From Apostichopus parvimensis (Eukaryota; Echinodermata; Holothuroidea; Aspidochirotida; Stichopodidae), in the NCBI GenBank assembly GCA_000934455.1, contig KN883492.1:72917-104828 (forward strand): DNA of 31,912 bases, written 5' to 3'. A program made the translations under genes and the position numbers. Each line of letters starts with the position of its first letter. The first letter of the stretch is position 1. Of the stretch, positions 23,401-31,912 are shown in pieces. The notes below the pieces were generated by a model that saw nothing but the letters and a program-made list of their open reading frames with translations, did not search any database and had not been told where the DNA came from.

Positions 23401-26400
23401 TTATTACTTAGTACATCTGACATATATATTATGATAATAATGTACTCTGAAATATATCCAACTTGGGGAATACAACAACTATGCCCCCTCCCTACCACCT
23501 CTATGCCCCTACCCCAAATTCCAATTTCAAACAGGAAATCATATTACAGGGGTATTGCACAAAAATGAGTAACTATCCAGATAAGGGCAAAGAAAGCGTC
23601 TGATGCATACATGTTAATGTGATCAAAGAGTGAAATATATGTCAGGCCACACCAAAGAAGGTAAGCGGAAGGACTTCAAATTAACATGAACAAAATCACT
23701 GGAAAAAAAGTCGGAAAGCTTTACGTTTCGATCCTAGCAGAATCTACTTAATATATGAAGAAGTCACGACTTCTAATTTATTAAATCTTTTTGTCATCGT
23801 GGACAAAAGTAACGGAGTAACTCTAAACATCTGCAAAGTCATACTTTCTGAACAAAATGTAAAAATCTATATATAGCATGACATCATAGCGATACCAGAT
23901 TTTAGACGTACTTAAGAATAATTACCAAATGCAAAACGTTTTTCTCTTATTCTGTTACCGTTCTGTACGACGAGTATAACTCATGATATTCTTCACATAT
24001 TTAATTTTTTTATCTTTTAAGATGGAGGACAGTGTGGCAAATTTGAAATTTTGTAGTAACATTGCCTAAAACGTTTTTTTTTTCTTTTTCATATGTATAA
24101 CCCTAAATGTGTGTTTTTTAACGGCTTGGATAAAACAGTTTTCTTACCGGTCCATGGATTAAGTCGTGTCTCTCGTAGTTTCAGTACGTAGGTCATAAAA
24201 TGTGTTGCGGAGCAAAGTCTCACTGTAAGCGTCACAGTACTACCTACATCTGTATATATTAGAACGGTACATTAATATAAGTGTATGACATAGGCCGCGG
24301 AGAGGTCAAAACTCGGCCGTCTCTAACGTGGCAATAAAAGTGAGTTTACAGGTAGGCACATGATTGGTTTAATACATACATACTTCTAAAATATCGTACC
24401 TGGCTTCTTAAATTATCGTTTGCTAGAACAAAGAACAGTAACAAAAGCTACAGGCAGCAGTCATATTAATACAAAGCCTTCATTCTTGGTCGTTACTGGC
24501 CATAAGAACATGATAGGAGTTGTGTCCTAAATAAAGCGTCATGTTTTGGTTCAGTCGTTCTAATTCCATTGATCGGTGTGAATTTCCTCATTATGTTAAG
24601 AAGTGTTTTTTTTTACCATTGGGAACGGTGGAATTCTTGAAATGTTTCTAATATTGTAATACATGATATGCAAGTCTCTAACGTGATCATATAAGTGAGT
24701 TTACAGGTAGGCATATGATTGGTTTAATACTAACATAGTTCTAACATATCGTACCTGGTATCTTAAACTATCGTTCGCTAGAACAAAGAACATTAAAATA
24801 GGCTAATTGAATTACATAGGTGATATTTGAAAGATATATATCACTGAATGATAAGTGAAACCATAGCTATCTCATGTGATGTATCTGGCCATTCTCAATA
24901 GTAAAAAAACACAATTATTATCATAATGAGGAAATTCACACTGATCAATAGAATTTGAACGACTGAACCAAAACATGACGTCACATTTAGGAAACAGTAC
25001 TTATCATATCCTCATGGTCAGTAACGACCGAGAATGAAGGCTCTGTATTGATATGACTGCTGTCAGTAGCGTACTTCAATATTATTTTCTTTTTCAAATT
25101 GTTCTGTCAGTAGGCTATAGCGTTAATGTATCACAATATATACTATATCTTTACTCAAGTGAATAAATGATTAATTTTCAACCATGATAAAACAAATAAA
25201 TTGTAAAAAGCACATTCTGCAAGACGCTGATAATTACAGTATCATATTTTCCCGTTTTAGCAACAAATCAAAGAGAAAACCAGATTTTTGACGTGTTGTA
25301 AAAGTACCAAACGCAAAAGGCTACTTTTAGTTGATTTTAACCATTCTGTACTATTAAGACAGACATGTTGCCTTTAATATGAAGGAGAGTGTCAAATATT
25401 TGTATATTACCTGTTGACGTTTGACACCTTTAAGGTAATTTAAACTAGCATATATTACTGTCCTTTCTCTAGCGTACGATAATCTATGAATGTCAGGTAC
25501 GAAATAATATAATTACCTTTATATAAACTTTGGCTACAACGGTAAAACTAATTTCCTTTATCGGTCTGTGCATGACGTGTCTTTCCCAAATTCCGTAGTA
25601 AGGTCATTGGGTGCACTGCCGAGCAGAGGTCTTACTATAAGCGGGATCCTATTGCCTGATATAGTGCACTGCGCAGCAAATAACTGTTTATTGATCTAAA
25701 TTGCTAGGAGCGTGTAAAATAATTGTACCACATTATATAATATTGTTTTCCCCGTTGGATAAATGATTGATACATTGTTCACAATTTAGTAAATGAATTT
25801 GTTAGCTCAAGGTTTAATATGAGATCATTAACACAGCTGTTCCTTTTTAGATAAAATTCTAACCAAAAGATTCAGATATGTTGGGCAATTTTGGTACACA
25901 ATAACTTTCACGCATTGGACCATCACAATAACTTTCAATATATCAAACTGATCTTTCTGAAACTATCTAAGATTATTCACCTAGAAAAGCAACGCAGCAG
26001 TCAGCAATAACTTTCAAATACAGTCATTTGTCTATCCATGATCAATTTGATCGTTACTAGAGAATGTACTCTTCATTGTTCTTTTTTATAGTGAAACCAG
26101 CGATAACCATTCCCGTCGTCGAGGAGTGTTTGAACACATACGGTACTACCTGTGTTAAGTCGACAACCGATTCCGTTGAGGTAAACTGCTTTGTCAGAGA
26201 TAGCCGTCCGGCAGTCAAATTGAGTTGGTCGTTAAGAACTCATGGTGGCGATCACATCCTACCATCAAACTACAAGAAGTACACATTTAATAATGTAACA
26301 TATACATCACATGTTACAGCAACGTTCTCTTTCGGGAAGTCATCTGTTTTAAGTCTTCTGGTCTGCCGAGCGAATAATGTACCACTGAATCTGGTAGAAG

Positions 26401-29400
26401 ACGAAAACGTTCTTTTGATTGAAAAAGAGATGGATTACACTTCCTTGGCAAATCCCGTTAGAAGATATTTGAAGATCCATTCACCGATGAATTTATCCTG
26501 TACAGACCTTGGATTAAATGTAGTCATTTGGAAGTGGTCACCTGAAAGTGATGCTTTTGAAACTCTGTATGTTAGCATCTTTCAAAACAGTAATCACACA
26601 AAAATCAGCAACAGGGAATACAAGTTAGAAGATGAGGGCAGTCTTTCTTTACAGAACACGTTGGTAGAACACGAAGGACTCTACGCGTGTGTTTACGATA
26701 ACGGTGTCAAAGGCGGCATTGTGTTGTACGATGTGCTTGTGATGGGTATGATGATTTATATCATTATATATTTTATGCTTTTCAGTCTATACTGAATCAC
26801 CAACATAGCATAAGCACATCGGTATTTGCATAAATTCCCCAAATTGTGTAATACTTTATTTCATCAAATTATCAAACTGTTACTATGTACGTTGAGAATG
26901 AGTGTTAATGATGACCTTTGTAAGGGCTTTATCAATATATGCCCAAATACCCCTGTTTGTATTGAATTCTTATTTTTGTTTATTTTAGTTCCCATTTATT
27001 CGATCGCTATACCAGGCAAACACTGAGTCAATACCATTATCCATGTCAGTATATATATGTCAATTCTACACGGAATGGCCATCTCACGTGGTCACTTTAT
27101 ATTTGTCAATGTTATACTGATATCTGTTTGTGTATCAATAACTCGGGAAAATTATTGCGAAACCGTTGTTCCTCGTAAGCGATGCAATATAATGATTCAC
27201 ACTACAGTTGCATGTAAAGTTCCACAAGCAAAACGAACTTACGTATGCATCTAGAAACCTGAACATGTATCGTACCTTGTTCCAGTATATGGCAACACAC
27301 AGCTTGTAATGTAATGTTAAACTATAAGACAAATTCTTAATTTTGACAGAAAGTCCGGTATCACAAGATATATGTTCGTTTGGGCACATGGTTTGATTTC
27401 CTCATGCTATATACCATTCGACCTCGTAACAGTTACGGGATCAACAGACTTAAACTCTAACACCAAATATAATATATGTGATGTATTATTTCCTTTCAGT
27501 TGATCCAACTCCAGTTTTTCCAGTGATAGATGGATGCAATCACCAACAATATTGCGTCCTGGGGAAACAACCTCAGGACGTTTTGACTTGCTCGGTGCTG
27601 GGAATAAGACCTAAAGTGGCTCTTGAATGGAGAGCATTTCGAGAGGAAACACCCATTGACTTTACACAACATCAATTAACGGTGACACGGTTGGGTGACT
27701 TGTATGAGTTATCTCTGACGGTTAATTTTGACTTTACTCAAACAACTCAAAATAAAGTTACCGTAGAGTGTCGCGCTGTAGGAGAGAATGTTGAGCTATT
27801 CAGCCTTTCTACGAAGGTTGATCTGCTCTTTCCAAATGGTAAGTTAATACACGTCTCGTTTAATGCGCAGCTTTGAGAAGTCTATTCATGATTACTTGTT
27901 GTTTGTTATCATTTCTGTATTTTTGTTTTATTGATAGTGCATCCCACAGAACAGAGATCATACACCTCCACAATAACCATAATCGCCGTAGTCTTCACAA
28001 TTATGATCATCATCATCACACCCGCTGTGGTGATTGTATGCAGAATAAGAGGTACGTAATAATATTAATGTAACAAGATTTATACATATTTTGGCTATAT
28101 GTGAACTGTATTTTTCAACAACAACAATGCCTGAAAACATAGAATAATAGACGTAGTCAAATATTTTATCATAGGAAGCATGGTGATATGGATAATAATA
28201 AGTACCGAACACTTTGTGAAAGTAAAATATCTTTATTCGTGGATTAAATTACTTGTTCATCGTGTAAAGTTCATCATAACGTTTGCACAAACAGTCGTTT
28301 TCAAGTTTCTTTATGGTAGATTGAACACTGCACAACTCTTTATCAAGATTATGATTTCATTAAAGTGAAACATTTAGGATAACTAGAGTTCCTTCCTGGT
28401 AAACTATGCTAATTCCTGATGTGCTTCTTTTTATCTAATTAGAACGGAGGATGAAATGCAATTTATTTAAGGTCAACTTAAGCCACCATAATTGCATTTT
28501 TGTTCTGTACGAGAACACAACTTGCAAATAATCACACAAACCATGCAAGTCAAGTAGGCATTTTCCTTCCATTACAAAATCTTATGCTACCCACATGATT
28601 CTACATCGGAATACTTTACATAAATATTTGTATTCTTTTCAGCGAGGAAAATGAGACAAACTACGCATGGTGGTACAGAAAATGAGGTAATGTTTATGAA
28701 TTTACATTGTTCCTAACTGAAGCAGACTATTCATTATACAGTGATGCGCCGTTTACATGTATTATTCTTAAAGATATGATACGATACCATAACAAAATAT
28801 TTGTTCTTACCACAAACGAGAAATATATGTGATAAATGCATCTTAGACGTCTCCGGAAATATTGCTGTTGTCTCTTTTGCAACCAACAGTCGTGGTGTAG
28901 AATATTTGTGCAAAGACACAACAAGACACAATGATACATCATGTCGGCAACTGTACAATGTGTGATAAACAGCTTCGATAGAATTGAAAGAGCTTTTGAC
29001 TCTCAGCTCTATATAAGGATCAAACATAGAAAGAGGAGATCGCTATAGGAAGTATTATTGATACAATATATTGTATATTACAACCAGTGGTATGTTTATT
29101 GTTTCACAGGGTATCCCAATGATGGAAAATACCAATGGTATGTGTTACAGAAAATACTTATTTACCTTAATATCTTAAATTGGTTATTTTAATAATTTGT
29201 TGTTTAATAATTTAATAATTTAGTTTTTGTCTAGAAATCCTTATTTGAATAGTCTGGTTAATACAGAGTGACACTGACCGCCAAATGGGTAAAGTTTGAT
29301 ACATTTTATTTAAAGTTAATAACGAGTTATATATTTGAAACTCATCATATATATTGCTAACCATGATTCTTCTTTTCACAGTTAAAGCTGAGCGTTTCAT

Positions 29401-31328
29401 CGAACATTTAAAAGCAAAATATGAAATATTTTACGATTCTGTGCAACCAATCCCCTACATTAAAGATAGGATGTATTGCGTGGACAAGGTATTTGTTGAG
29501 AGCGGTATTGAATACATGACAGGTATATCTAGAGGACAGGCACAGTGGGATAAATTGTCATCCTATCAAGAATTAGTCAAAGAAAACTGTTTAAAGACAA
29601 AGCGACAGATTCTTGAAGGTGAACCTGGCTACGGCAAGTCAACGTTGACTTTACAGTTACTTTATGACTGGTGCAAATCTCACTCTAAGTCCTCATCACG
29701 TGGAGTAGACGTTATTATATATTTACGTCTAAGGCAACTTAGAGGAGTCGAATCGATTTTTAGTGCGATCAGACAATTCATTCTACCTAGGGATTCAGAT
29801 ATAAGTGAGGAAGATATAAAAGAAATATTGAATCACATGAGCTCCGTGCTGGTTTTACTTGATGGCTTCGATGAGTATCCCAATCAAGAAAGTACTGAAA
29901 CAGACATTTATCACATCATGAAGAGAGACATGTTTCAGGGGTTTAACGTCATTCTAACGACAAGACCATCTTGTGTACCAACAGATTTTGCACCTCACTC
30001 CGACCGTGTACGGCTTACAGGGTTCGGTGAAGAGGCGCGTCAAAAATATGTTGAAAAGGCTGTTGTTGGAAAATGTGGAGAAGCAGTGAACGAGCTCTTG
30101 AGGAAATTGGAAGAAAATCCGGTTCTTGATGACCTTTGTCAGGTTCCTCTTTTCTTTGTAACATTTGCGCACATGACGTACGAAGACGAACATTCTTTAA
30201 CATTCAATTCTGTAACGAGTTTTTTCCGGTATATGATATCTTGTTTTCACAGTCATATGAAGAATAAAATGAGAGACAAAAATGTCACAAACTTTGCGTT
30301 GTTAAAAAAAGAACACAAAGTACTAGACAAAATCGCCTTTGAAGCTTTGAGTGGAAAGAATCAGAAACTTGTTTGGAATCGTGAGCAGCTTCGCAATGAG
30401 CTAGGACATGAGTTCTACGATCAGTATCTTCGTATTGGTATATTCGTGGAAGAAGAAGTGTTAAATATCGCGGATACACCAAACGCACAAGACCATATTC
30501 AGTACAATATAGAGGTTCACTTTTACCACAAAATCTTTTGTGAGTGGTATGCTGCACATTACGTTGCAGAGCTATTATCTGGTGAAAATACTGATTGTAT
30601 CAAACTTTTGCAAAATTTAGATCCCTTTGACCTACATTATGTGTACAGATTTGCGTGTGGACTTAACAACATTGCCGGGGAGAAAATTATCCAATATCTT
30701 CAGAAGAAAAAAGAAACTAGAAAGTGCGCTATTTTGTGCATGCTAGAACAGGAAGACAAAACAGACATATTTCTAAAATCAGTTTCTGATTTAGTTTCGT
30801 CTGAAGTAACATATATTAGGAAGGACGATAGTAAACTACTACAGAGATCTACGCTGCAAATACTAGATGTTGCATCAAAAAATCAGGTAAGTAACGGTCT
30901 ACGAAATTACGTGTTTTAATAGTTATATAGAAAACAATCACTAACCTAGAAAAACAGGTATAAATAACAAACATTACGTCATACCATGTTTTCAACCATA
31001 ACAGGAAGCGGTCCACACAAATGCAAATGCAGACCAAGACCGTCAGCACTTGCTGAATACCATCGTATTTGCAAATGTTGTACTCAACATGCGATGTGCG
31101 ATCATATATACATCATCTGGAGATATAACTCTTACAATGTTCACATTCCTTACTTTGACGAAATTAAAATTGACAACCACTGACAGCAATGATAGAATCA
31201 ACTCAATATCGACATATTATACATTGAAATTTTATTCTCAAGGTAACGATGTTGAACTCATATTGCAGTCAATTATATTGGCTATTGTTGTTGACGCCAC
31301 GTTACGTGTCAAATGTGAATTAGTATAA
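20384..31328 (+). CDS. Membrane receptor: signal peptide, four Ig domains, TM helix, cytoplasmic NACHT NTPase (nine exons)
   Basis: Exons: 20384-20444, 21824-22144, 26092-26745, 27500-27838, 27938-28051, 28643-28686, 29110-29137, 29382-30886 and 31005-31328. All junctions are GT-AG. Phases are 1,1,1,1,1,0,1,0, and the sum is 3390 nt (1129 residues plus stop) with no internal stop. Predicted order: signal peptide about 1-21; Ig1 V-like about 29-125; Ig2 C-like 130-238; Ig3 V-like 240-345; Ig4 C-like 346-457; TM helix 471-493; linker 494-520; NACHT about 595-760 with Walker A GEPGYGKST (600-608), Walker B VLVLLDGFDE (676-685) and TTRP (713-716); a helical region to about 1022; an unknown C-terminal 107 residues. 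By family knowledge, NACHT proteins oligomerise on nucleotide exchange in innate immunity. A ligand-triggered surface receptor that uses NACHT as its signalling part is my inference. No CARD, death, TIR, kinase or clear LRR is seen. More 3' exons are possible. Confidence 0.82.
20655..21760. repeat. Degenerate tandem repeat filling intron 1, with GGTCA motifs
   Basis: About six irregular units of roughly 130-220 bp. Each combines (a) GGTCA-A/G-AG-TCA-type motifs, near 20741, 20933, 21340, 21489 and 21639; (b) a TCAAA-CTGAAAAC-like box; (c) AACACGATAT-TC-AGAT-GG (clear at 21539 and 21698); and (d) CTCATATTTTGT-TGGCTTTCCTA (21289-21309 and 21571-21599). The same block order recurs, with strong decay between units. 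Confidence 0.7.
21340..21352 (+). promoter_or_regulatory. DR1-type nuclear receptor-like site in intron 1
   Basis: TGGTCAAAGGTCA is one mismatch from the AGGTCA-A-AGGTCA direct repeat bound by RXR/HNF4-type receptors, with another GGGGTCA half-site 7 bp on. It is part of the intron 1 repeat, so it may be only a by-product of repeat sequence. Confidence 0.35.
21824..22144 (+). CDS. Exon 2 of Ig-NACHT: Ig1 (V-like)
   Basis: The acceptor TTGTACAG and donor GTATGT bound a phase 1-1 exon of 107 codons (residues 21-127). It shows a B-strand-like PCSC (C45/C47), W57, and the E-F signature NGSLLINNVTASHESVY (89-105). The F-strand Cys expected two residues after Y105 is replaced (YRV). N-glycosylation sequons occur at N48, N89 and N96. 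Confidence 0.82.
22145..23890. other. Left part of intron 2, no feature recognised
   Basis: AT-rich with no open frame longer than background. No further Ig-like exon was found, although the neighbouring domains (V then C) are already adjacent in the model and none is required. Confidence 0.5.
23892..24232. repeat. Diverged duplicated block, copy A (intron 2)
   Basis: It is co-linear with 25276-25652. Shared islands: CCAGATTTT-GACGT, TACCAAA-GCAAAA, CC(G/A)TTCTGTAC, GA(T)GGAG-ACAGTGT/GAGAGTGT-CAAAT, GTCGTGTCT or GACGTGTCT, and AGGTCAT, ending GAGCAAAG-TCTCACTGTAAGCG against GAGCAGAGGTCTTACTATAAGCG. Many differences and small indels mean an old duplication or two copies of one element. Confidence 0.55.
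24319..24437. repeat. 119-bp direct repeat, copy 1
   Basis: It matches 24674-24792 with about a dozen differences and no net length change, from GTCTCTAACGTG through AAGTGAGTTTACAGGTAGGCA and ATATCGTACCTGG to GCTAGAACAAAGAACA. It lies immediately left of the inverted-repeat arm. Confidence 0.9.
24447..24628 (+). repeat. 182-bp inverted repeat, left arm
   Basis: The reverse complement of 24889-25070 aligns end to end at roughly 80-85 % identity by eye. It includes GTCATGTTTTGGTTCAGTCG and GTGTGAATTTCCTCATTATG, which are exact in both arms. The two arms are equal in length. Confidence 0.92.
24674..24792. repeat. 119-bp direct repeat, copy 2
   Basis: Partner of 24319-24437. It lies between the two inverted arms, so it would sit in the loop of the hairpin. 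Confidence 0.9.
24889..25070 (-). repeat. 182-bp inverted repeat, right arm
   Basis: Pairs with 24447-24628 across a 260-bp loop. In the intron 2 transcript it would form a long imperfect hairpin. It could be two copies of one short element in opposite orientation or a foldback transposon. Confidence 0.92.
25276..25652. repeat. Diverged duplicated block, copy B (intron 2)
   Basis: Partner of 23892-24232 in direct orientation. The inverted-repeat structure (24319-25070) lies between the two copies, so that structure may have inserted between duplicates or moved together with them. Confidence 0.55.
26092..26745 (+). CDS. Exon 3 of Ig-NACHT: Ig2 (C-like) and Ig3 (V-like) together
   Basis: A phase 1-1 exon of 218 codons (residues 128-345) between CTTTTTTATAG and GTATGA. 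Ig2 has C160, W173 and C219 with an extra C140/C148 pair before strand B. Ig3 has C264, W274 or W276, and EDEGSLSLQNTLVEHEGLYAC ending at C327. Two Ig domains in one exon imply a lost intron compared with the one-domain exons on both sides. Confidence 0.88.
27500..27838 (+). CDS. Exon 4 of Ig-NACHT: Ig4 (C-like)
   Basis: A phase 1-1 exon of 113 codons (346-458) between TCCTTTCAG and GTAAGT. C376, W389 and C436 mark the Ig fold. The extra pair C358/C364 and the phrase CSVLGIRPKVALEW parallel Ig2 (CFVRDSRPAVKLSW), so Ig2 and Ig4 are related by duplication. Confidence 0.87.
27938..28051 (+). CDS. Exon 5 of Ig-NACHT: transmembrane helix
   Basis: A phase 1-1 exon of 38 codons between TTATTGATAG and GTACGT. 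Residues 471-493 are almost all Ile, Val, Thr, Ala and Phe (ITIIAVVFTIMIIIITPAVV), followed by CRIR. The positive charge after the helix fits a type I orientation with the C-terminus in the cytosol. Confidence 0.88.
28643..28686 (+). CDS. Exon 6 of Ig-NACHT: small juxtamembrane exon
   Basis: 44 nt between TTCTTTTCAG and GTAATG, encoding ARKMRQTTHGGTENE (497-511). The basic start continues the stop-transfer signal. It shifts the phase from 1 to 0. Being so short, it is called only because it keeps the frame between exons 5 and 7. Confidence 0.65.
29110..29137 (+). CDS. Exon 7 of Ig-NACHT: microexon linker
   Basis: 28 nt between TGTTTCACAG and GTATGT, encoding GIPMMENTN (512-520) and returning to phase 1, the phase needed by the NACHT exon. 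Microexon calls from sequence alone are uncertain. The phase fit and good splice sites support it. Confidence 0.6.
29382..30886 (+). CDS. Exon 8 of Ig-NACHT: NACHT NTPase domain
   Basis: A 1505-nt exon without a stop (residues 521-1022) between TTCTTTTCACAG and GTAAGT. Motifs in order: QILEGEPGYGKSTL (Walker A), VLVLLDGFDEYP (Walker B with the NACHT-type extra acidic residue), FNVILTTRPS (sensor-1 region), RLTGFGEEARQKYVEKAV (start of the ARC/winged-helix-side region), then LDDLCQVPLFFVTFAHM and FYHKIFCEWYAAHYVAELL, a helical part typical of animal NACHT proteins. All catalytic residues look intact, so ATP binding and hydrolysis are expected. Confidence 0.93.
31005..31328 (+). CDS. Exon 9 of Ig-NACHT: C-terminal exon with stop
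   Basis: Acceptor AACCATAACAG joins in phase 0 and gives 107 codons to TAA at 31326-31328. The sequence has hydrophobic beta/alpha-like stretches (LLNTIVFANVVLNM, LTLTKLKL, ELILQSIILAIVV) that could be a degenerate LRR-like or other C-terminal cap; I do not recognise it. A GTAACG inside the exon at 31242 could be an alternative donor leading to unseen exons. Confidence 0.55.
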   Translation, partial: EAVHTNANADQDRQHLLNTIVFANVVLNMRCAIIYTSSGDITLTMFTFLTLTKLKLTTTDSNDRINSISTYYTLKFYSQGNDVELILQSIILAIVVDATLRVKCELV

Positions 31329-31912
31329 AGGACAATGTCACTATTGTATGTATTGCACTGCAACGGGGTACACATTTTATCTTAAGTGTCATAAACTCAA
31401 TATTTACTTGCAAAACAATTAGCTCAAAAACGCTCTTTTACGTAATCAATGAAACTTACTGGACCGACAATGAACATTAACACCCCCCCCCCCCACTTAA
31501 AGAAAAACCTGGGATTGTCAAGAGGTACCGTATCAACTCAAATTTGTTGAACTAAAATCGAAGCTCGAATATTACACAAGTGAAAAAAATTAAATAATTT
31601 CAAAGGAAGCTTTCTTTCATCTTTATATTTCAACCATAAACACCTGTTTTCAAAGTACACGCAATCCTGCCGTATACAGTGATCTACGTACGGACATACT
31701 GTGTTACCATCATTGTAACATTCAGTGTGTACGGTCAGTGTGTCAGTCGTTCTCTTGGACATACAACTGGATTTACGTATTTTATGCCAAAATTTCGTTT
31801 ATGATTTGCTGTTGTTATAATAATATTTGAAGGTAGGTATAATTAATGTGAATCATGTAGAACTACGCCGAACGAATCAGGCGCGTATCCAGGGGGAGGG
31901 GCGTCGGGGAAG
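31329..31912. other. 3' flank of the Ig-NACHT gene
   Basis: Contains an ATTAAA word (31589-31594) that could be a polyadenylation signal, a C run (31483-31494), and no coding signal. The last bases (31878-31912, GGCGCGTATCCAGGGGGAGG and onward) look like the G-rich end of a short transposon cut by the window edge. Confidence 0.4.
31483..31494 (+). repeat. Poly-C run
   Basis: Twelve C in a row. Low complexity and a possible length error in assembly. Confidence 0.85.

Noticed and set aside
27057-27254. Open frame in intron 3 with several cysteines, looking like a possible small Ig fragment
   Set aside because: No Trp or Ig spacing, no good acceptor/donor pair in phase 1, and AT-driven composition. 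It lies in the intron between exons 3 and 4, whose phases already fit.
27873-28073. Open frame with a His-rich stretch overlapping the TM exon
   Set aside because: It is another frame of exon 5. The His run comes from repeated ATC/CAT sequence that encodes the Ile-rich membrane helix in the true frame.
28727-29027. Overlapping minus-strand frames with basic and aromatic residues in intron 6
   Set aside because: They lie antisense within an intron, have no domain, and disagree with each other in frame.
1-31912. CRISPR array, bacterial operon or prophage
   Set aside because: No spacer-repeat pattern or dense prokaryotic coding. Spliced exons and retrotransposons show that the sequence is animal nuclear DNA.

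Overview
The window is animal nuclear DNA: AT-rich, intron-bearing and full of retrotransposon debris. An echinoderm or another ambulacrarian marine deuterostome, perhaps a sea cucumber, is my best guess. The basis is indirect: DIRS-type tyrosine-recombinase retrotransposons, a NACHT ATPase with a GEPGYGKST Walker A, frequent TAGGCCTA-like words and GGTCAAAGGTCA-type dispersed repeats. No species can be fixed from the sequence alone.

Layout. 1-463: three tandem 126-bp units. About 1080-2010: a decayed non-LTR (LINE) fragment covering the end of the endonuclease and the linker before the RT. 2011-10300: AT-rich sequence with no convincing gene, holding a CA microsatellite and a small minisatellite. 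About 10300-17170: a GC-richer block with two DIRS-like retrotransposon relics in the same orientation. The first is internally deleted (gag, RNase H tail, N-terminal recombinase). The second is longer (gag, RT, RNase H, tyrosine recombinase) but broken by stops, frameshifts and a deletion through the RT centre. 18833-19179: a short insertion flanked by a perfect 11-bp direct repeat.

20384-31328 (+): one apparently intact nine-exon gene that I assembled by splice sites and phase. It predicts a protein of 1129 residues: signal peptide, four immunoglobulin domains (V-like, C-like, V-like, C-like), one transmembrane helix, a 27-residue juxtamembrane linker carried by two very small exons, and then a complete NACHT NTPase domain on the cytoplasmic side with a short C-terminal exon. 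This is a cell-surface Ig receptor fused in one chain to a STAND/NLR-type ATPase. NLRs are normally soluble cytosolic sensors, so this architecture is the outstanding feature of the window. I see no death, CARD, TIR or kinase domain and no clear LRRs.

The two large introns are structured. Intron 1 holds a decayed tandem repeat carrying nuclear-receptor-like DR1 motifs. Intron 2 holds a 182-bp inverted repeat, a 119-bp direct repeat and a diverged duplicated block. No RNA genes, CRISPR arrays or second protein-coding host gene were recognised.
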